Below are positions 59,838-64,000 of a stretch of DNA of 64,000 nucleotides, one piece after another. A program made the position numbers and the translations under genes. How positions within the stretch are numbered: the stretch's first letter is position 1; each line of letters begins with the position of its first letter. The notes under the pieces are model-generated. The model worked only from the letters and a program-made list of their open reading frames with translations, ran no database searches and was not told the origin of the DNA. Location of the stretch: assembly GCF_900016645.1 (NCBI RefSeq), contig NZ_CDGJ01000082.1; one strand, given 5' to 3'. Origin of the DNA: Acididesulfobacillus acetoxydans. GTDB taxonomy: Bacteria > Bacillota > Desulfitobacteriia > Desulfitobacteriales > Desulfitobacteriaceae.

Positions 59838-60212
59838 CTAATGCAGATATTTGCGCGCCCTCTGCCGTTGCTGTCTAATCGCTTTGCGGACCTCTGTGGC
59901 CACCCGCCAAGTCTCCTGCTGATCCGGGGTGATGAGATCCAGTTTCCCTGTCCGTTTGTCAATGAGGATATCGACAGAAGGTTTCCGTTGACGGAGTTTT
60001 TCACCCGGACGGACGATGTCGATTCCGATCTTATTTTCGTCATATTCCGGAGGCACCATGTAGTTGAGAGCTTCCTCTGTGGCGTCCATTAGCTCGAAAA
60101 CCTGGTTTTCCGGATACCCTTCACGTAAGAGAATATCCTTCACCTGTGACAAAGGGTGATCGAGGGTGAGCAGCATCTGGGCCCGTTGAACAAGATTGTA
60201 GTCGATATCCAT
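59838..60212 (-). CDS. Hypothetical protein (124 residues)
   Basis: MDIDYNLVQRAQMLLTLDHP to RQRARKYLH. Helical N-terminal half with a UBA-like repeat look (LLREGYPENQVFELMDATEE), then basic C-terminus. No cysteines, no membrane segment. It has a clear GAGAGAGGTGG ribosome site and a terminator. Not recognised. Confidence 0.7.
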   Translation of the reverse strand: MDIDYNLVQRAQMLLTLDHPLSQVKDILLREGYPENQVFELMDATEEALNYMVPPEYDENKIGIDIVRPGEKLRQRKPSVDILIDKRTGKLDLITPDQQETWRVATEVRKAIRQQRQRARKYLH

Positions 60213-60477
60213 AGCGCCACCTCTCTCAAATATTTTACTCTGACGTTTTCATTTTCCCCGGCAAAGAGAGGCGCAATACTGATACATCTTGTCGGACTTG
60301 GGTATCCTGCCCATCCCATTTTTTGGCTTCTCAGCCAAACTGGGGCTGCCAAACTTCACTTAGGCTGCAAAACTGTTTCGCAATCATCTCTTGCAGCCAC
60401 TCCGCGCCAGGACCTTGACACCGGCCGAGTCATCGCTTCGACCCCGACCGGCAATTTTTGGATGAAGGGGGAAAATC

Positions 60478-60921
60478 ATGTCCAAGTATTTGTCAACACC
60501 CGTCCTCATCGCGACCCTATCCGGAATCACGATGGCTGTCCAAGGAACCTTAAACTCAGTCCTCGCCCAAAAAACCTCTCTGCTTTCCGCAACCCTGGTC
60601 GTGCACGTCATCGGAAGCTTCATCGCCCTGGCGGCCGTTCTAGTGGCGGGAGCCCCCTTATTCCGTCTCCCCTGGTCGTCCATTCCCTGGTACCTCTATT
60701 TAGGCGGCCTCCTCAGCGTCATCATTATCAGCCTGGTTGCCGTAAGCATACCCAAAATCGGAGTGGCCAACGCCACGACGGCCATCATTATCGGGCAAGT
60801 CGGGGCGGCCGTGCTCATCGACCATTTTGGCTGGTTCGGCCTTCAGCGCATGGCCTGGAACGCCTGGCAGTTCCTGGGTCTCTTGTTGTTTGCGGCGGGC
60901 GCCAAACTTCTGTTCCGCTGA
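60478..60921 (+). CDS. DMT-superfamily transporter, DUF606 (YdcZ) type
   Basis: A 147-residue membrane protein with five hydrophobic segments (TLSGITMAVQGTLNSVLAQ; VVHVIGSFIALAAVLV; IIIGQVGAAVLIDHFGW). It fits the DUF606 small DMT family, whose members are encoded singly or in pairs and export small molecules. No partner copy is adjacent. A GGGGGAA site precedes the ATG. Confidence 0.88.
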   Translation: MSKYLSTPVLIATLSGITMAVQGTLNSVLAQKTSLLSATLVVHVIGSFIALAAVLVAGAPLFRLPWSSIPWYLYLGGLLSVIIISLVAVSIPKIGVANATTAIIIGQVGAAVLIDHFGWFGLQRMAWNAWQFLGLLLFAAGAKLLFR

Positions 60922-60923
60922 AC

Positions 60924-61475
60924 TTACGGTCCGTTGGTTCGGGCCTCAATGGTCCCCATGTTGAGGATGATGTTATAGAGCTCTTCGCTAACAGAATATT
61001 GACGGATTTGACCATTGGCCGCCAGAATGATCTGTTCTTTGGGAACCGCCTTTTGGTCACTTTCAATGAGGTGGCTGAGATAAGTATAGCTCTCGCTCGT
61101 CAGGGCAAACTGCTGAAATTTCCCGTCTGCGACGTAAATAACCCAGTAGCCGGAACTCACTTGGCTGTTGGCATTATAGAGAGTGCTGTAAACACTGGGG
61201 TAATTCGGGTTGTTTAAGAAAGACGAACCGGAGGAATCGGGCGAATTCAGGGACGGAGGCACGACCGTTGAGGAATTGCCGGAAGCCGGAAGACCCGCGT
61301 CGGAGGAAACGCTGGTTTGGGATGCCATCGGAGCCGTCAGGCGAGACCACACACCCTGAAAGAAATTTGGGAAAAGAAGGTAGCCCACCACCCCAATCAC
61401 CAAGACCCAAACCACCAATGTCTGCAGGTCCTGCCAGCCATCGTAGCGCGGGGGGCGTCCCCAGGAATTTGGCAT
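60924..61475 (-). CDS. Membrane-anchored hypothetical protein
   Basis: 183 residues starting MPNSWGRPPRYDGWQ behind GGGGGAGGGAGAAG. One transmembrane helix near 20-42 (LVVWVLVIGVVGYLLF), then a Ser/Pro/Asn-rich linker (60-105) and a C-terminal globular part (YWVIYVADGKFQQFALTSES; ILAANGQIRQYSVSEE). Ends 2 bp from the convergent DUF606 gene. Not recognised. Confidence 0.72.
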   Translation of the reverse strand: MPNSWGRPPRYDGWQDLQTLVVWVLVIGVVGYLLFPNFFQGVWSRLTAPMASQTSVSSDAGLPASGNSSTVVPPSLNSPDSSGSSFLNNPNYPSVYSTLYNANSQVSSGYWVIYVADGKFQQFALTSESYTYLSHLIESDQKAVPKEQIILAANGQIRQYSVSEELYNIILNMGTIEARTNGP

Positions 61476-61700
61476 AGCTTCTCCCTCCCCCATCGGCCCT
61501 CGATCTCCCCTCAAACAAAGTATACGTCCCCGCCCGAGCAGATATGATTCCGGAGCACTTGCTTCTCAACCCTAAAATCTCTAGAATAAGTAGGGCGGAC
61601 TCCCCCAGGCGGCGTTTCAGTCAGGATCTTCGCCAAAATCGTGCTTCTGCGGGCCATCCCGAAGGAACGTGCCCGCACTTTTTTTGATAGGGTGATCAGT

Positions 61701-63503
61701 ATGGAGATGTTGCGGCAAAAACTCAGTTTGCTGCCGGAAAAACCCGGGGTTTATTTGATGAAAGACAGTTCCGGCAAAATCATCTACGTAGGCAAAGCCA
61801 AAGTCTTGAAAAACCGGGTGCGTTCCTACTTTACCGGCTCACACGACGGCAAAACCCAAAAAATGATCGGCAACATTGCCGACTTCGAGTACATGGTGAC
61901 GGATTCGGAAGTTGAGGCCTTGGTCCTGGAATGCAACCTGATTAAAAAGCATAATCCCAAGTTTAACGTCCTCTTAAGGGACGACAAATCATATCCCTAC
62001 TTGACCATCACGGAAGAAACCCATCCCCGCATTATGGTCACGCGCCAAATCAAACCGGGGAACGGCAAATACTTCGGGCCTTATCCGAATGCGACGGCAG
62101 CCCGCGAGGCCGCCAGGCTCTTAAACCGGCTGTTCCCTTTCCGGAAATGCCGTCAGATTCCCCACCGCCCCTGCCTGTATTTCCATCTGGAGCAGTGCCT
62201 GGGCCCCTGCTGCCAGAGCATTCCGCCCCAATCCTATGAGGAGATGCGCAAGGAAGTCACAAAATTTCTCAAAGGCGGCCAGGAAAAAATTGTTCAGTTA
62301 TTGGAAGAAAAGATGCTCTCCGCCTCGGACTCTCTGCGATTTGAACTGGCCCAGGAATACCGTGATCTTATCAACAGCCTCAAGGCCCTGGCCGAAAAGC
62401 AAAACATCACTTTAACCGACTTCACCGATCGCGACGTGCTTGGCTACGCCACAAGCGCCGATCTGATGTGCGTACAGATTTTCTATCTCCGCCAGGGCAA
62501 ACTCCTGGCGCGGGACAGCTTTGTTTTTCCCTATTACGCGGAAGCGGAGGATGCCTTCATCTCGTTTGTCGCCCAATTCTATTCCGAACACCCGGTCTGG
62601 CCCCAGGAAATTCTCCTCCCGCCCTGCGACACAGAAGCTCTGGGCCGTTTGTTTCCCGTCGGTGTTCCCAAGCGGGGCCAAAAACGCGACCTGGTCGAAC
62701 TGGCAACGACCAACGCCCAAACCACCATTCACGATGAAGTCAGCTTGGAAGCCAAACGCGCCGAGGAAATCAAACAGGCTTTGGCCACCTTAGCCGAACT
62801 TTTAAATCTTCCCGACGTATCCCTCATTGAAGCCTTTGACATCTCTAATACCGCAGGAACAAACCCGGTCGCAGGTATGGTTCAATTCCTGCACGGCAAA
62901 CCTAACCGGACCGGTTACCGGAAATTCGGCATCCAGCCCATGGAAACTTCCGACGACACGGCCTCCCTGAGGCAGGTTGTCGAACGCCGTTACGCCCGGC
63001 TCCTCGCCGAAGCCGCACCTTTTCCCGACCTCATCCTGGTAGACGGCGGGAAAGGACAAATCCGGGCGGCCTGCCAAGCTTTAGACAAGCTGGCCTTGAC
63101 CCTGCCGGTTGCAGGCTTGGTCAAGGATGACCGTCACCGCACGGCCGGACTGCTTAATATGGAGGGAGACCTCCTGCCGCTGCCACACAACTCTCCGCTC
63201 TTTCACCTGCTCGAACGAATTCAGGACGAAGTCCACCGCTTTGCCATTACCTTTCATCGCCAGCAGAGAGCCAAAAAGATGATCCTTTCGGCCCTGGACG
63301 GCATCCCCGGCATAGGGCCCAGACGCCGTCAGCTGCTCCTGCGTCACTTTCAGTCCGTTGAAGCCATCCGACTCGCCGGCCTGCCGGAACTTCTGGCCGC
63401 CGGCTTGCCCCAAAATACCGCCCAGGCTGTCTATGACTTCTTCCGTCAACAACAGGCGGCAGCGGTTCAGTCAGAAGTTCCCGCTGAATCTCCCCCCGGC
63501 TAA
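61701..63503 (+). CDS. uvrC: Excinuclease ABC subunit C
   Basis: A 600-residue protein: GIY-YIG nuclease domain (GVYLMKDSSGKIIYVGKAK, residues 17-35), a Cys-containing linker (CLYFHLEQCLGPC), UVR motif, the RNase-H-like endonuclease domain (EAFDISNTAG; LILVDGGKGQ), and a helix-hairpin-helix tail (LDGIPGIGPRRRQLLLRHF). ATG 61701 follows AGGGTGATC. It makes both cuts in nucleotide excision repair. Confidence 0.97.
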   Translation: MEMLRQKLSLLPEKPGVYLMKDSSGKIIYVGKAKVLKNRVRSYFTGSHDGKTQKMIGNIADFEYMVTDSEVEALVLECNLIKKHNPKFNVLLRDDKSYPYLTITEETHPRIMVTRQIKPGNGKYFGPYPNATAAREAARLLNRLFPFRKCRQIPHRPCLYFHLEQCLGPCCQSIPPQSYEEMRKEVTKFLKGGQEKIVQLLEEKMLSASDSLRFELAQEYRDLINSLKALAEKQNITLTDFTDRDVLGYATSADLMCVQIFYLRQGKLLARDSFVFPYYAEAEDAFISFVAQFYSEHPVWPQEILLPPCDTEALGRLFPVGVPKRGQKRDLVELATTNAQTTIHDEVSLEAKRAEEIKQALATLAELLNLPDVSLIEAFDISNTAGTNPVAGMVQFLHGKPNRTGYRKFGIQPMETSDDTASLRQVVERRYARLLAEAAPFPDLILVDGGKGQIRAACQALDKLALTLPVAGLVKDDRHRTAGLLNMEGDLLPLPHNSPLFHLLERIQDEVHRFAITFHRQQRAKKMILSALDGIPGIGPRRRQLLLRHFQSVEAIRLAGLPELLAAGLPQNTAQAVYDFFRQQQAAAVQSEVPAESPPG

Positions 63504-63652
63504 GCCGGCTAAAGCCCTCTGCATGCGGCCGAGCCTCTTGGTCAAAATGGCTAGACAGTTGCGATTTGGGCAATAATGCTCTAAGCAGAGACGGTTTGAC
63601 AGCTTAATTAGGAGACGGTTTCAGGAGATTCCGCAGGGAGGCTTGCGCAAGG

Positions 63653-63814
63653 ATGTTTCTCAACTATCGCATCGAACTTTGCCGCAGCTGTTATTTTAAA
63701 CGGACAGGCCACTGCCGGCATTCCGACGCCTACATTCAAAACCGGCAGTTGTTCCCGCCCGCTCCGGGCGGGGAATGCCCCCACCGCGTCCCGGCCCCTT
63801 GGCTGCCCGAGTGA
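63653..63814 (+). CDS. Small Cys-rich protein (53 residues)
   Basis: A short frame MFLNYRIELCRSCYFKRTGH, ending HRVPAPWLPE. Four cysteines (C10, C13, C21, C42) and several His could bind a metal. The ATG has GGGAGG upstream and the gene lies 149 bp after uvrC in the same direction. No family recognised; coding status likely but not certain. Confidence 0.55.
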   Translation: MFLNYRIELCRSCYFKRTGHCRHSDAYIQNRQLFPPAPGGECPHRVPAPWLPE

Positions 63815-63832
63815 AACCGGGCTGCCGCCGGT

Positions 63833-64000
63833 TTAACGTACCCGGCGCGCACCCACAAACTTGTGGGCGTAATAACTGTCCGACATGCGCGTAATCCGCA
63901 CTCCGCTGTCCGAAGCCTGAACAAAGTCCCCGCCGCCGATATAGATCCCGACATGGGAGGGCCCCGGGGCATAAGTCGTGAAAAAAACCAGATCGCCCGG
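63833..64000 (-). CDS. NlpC/P60 (C40) peptidase, 3' end only
   Basis: 56 codons enter from the right edge: PGDLVFFTTYAPGPSHVGIY and the rest to ARRVR. PGDLVFF and the SHVGIYIGGG segment with the catalytic His are typical of NlpC/P60 cell-wall peptidases that cut the peptide stem. The Cys-bearing half lies beyond the window. Confidence 0.88.
   Translation of the reverse strand, partial: PGDLVFFTTYAPGPSHVGIYIGGGDFVQASDSGVRITRMSDSYYAHKFVGARRVR

Overview
ORGANISM. The window reads as the chromosome of an anaerobic, endospore-forming Clostridia-type Firmicute, probably Peptococcaceae/Desulfitobacteriaceae-like. Support: a full spo0A with an upstream 0A box, oxygen-sensitive CoA chemistry (4-hydroxybutyryl-CoA dehydratase, 2-hydroxyacyl-CoA dehydratase with its ATP-driven activator), a clostridial-type ferredoxin, a siroheme reductase-like protein, a molybdopterin oxidoreductase, futalosine-route menaquinone synthesis (MqnE), GC-rich codon use and strong GGAGG ribosome sites. 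The genus is inference. LAYOUT. 1-5.7 kb (minus): a four-gene operon behind a consensus sigma-54 promoter: 4-hydroxybutyryl-CoA dehydratase family enzyme, acyl-CoA ligase, phosphotriesterase-family hydrolase, second acyl-CoA ligase (cut by the window edge). 5.7-27.1 kb: two directly repeated copies of an AAA-ATPase/PD-(D/E)XK gene bracket about 18 kb holding a TetR-controlled beta-oxidation operon (crotonase, 3-hydroxyacyl-CoA dehydrogenase, HMG-CoA-synthase-like/DUF35 fusion, thiolase, two ligases), an IS200/IS605 element, a strip of gene fragments, and a 2-hydroxyacyl-CoA dehydratase operon. 27.2-38.8 kb: EamA transporters, a sigma-54 activator, a complete branched-chain-amino-acid-type ABC transporter, and a DctB/DctR/DctS-like sensing system. 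38.9-64 kb: mostly core genes: tmk, spo0A, ferredoxin, pssA-psd, dinG-type helicase, pabAB and pabC, a molybdopterin oxidoreductase, mqnE, uvrC and the end of an NlpC/P60 peptidase, with several small unknown proteins. HOW IT FITS. The first operon can be read as lactone or hydroxy-acid activation (hydrolase, ligase) followed by dehydration to crotonyl-CoA. The second operon has what is needed to carry an enoyl-CoA to acetyl-CoA but has no acyl-CoA dehydrogenase; the only one seen is a frameshifted fragment near 30.3 kb. The third operon activates a 2-hydroxy acid and dehydrates it. Five acyl-CoA ligases in 25 kb suggest a specialist in fermenting or oxidising hydroxylated or short organic acids. 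SCARS. The island is full of decay: a nonsense-mutated TnpA, a 5'-truncated DUF362-like gene, fused pieces of aldehyde dehydrogenase, FGGY kinase and sigma-54 activator, a frameshifted GntR regulator, a truncated EamA gene and two solo repeat ends. Several tandem repeats, one inside an enzyme gene, point to active slippage or recombination.
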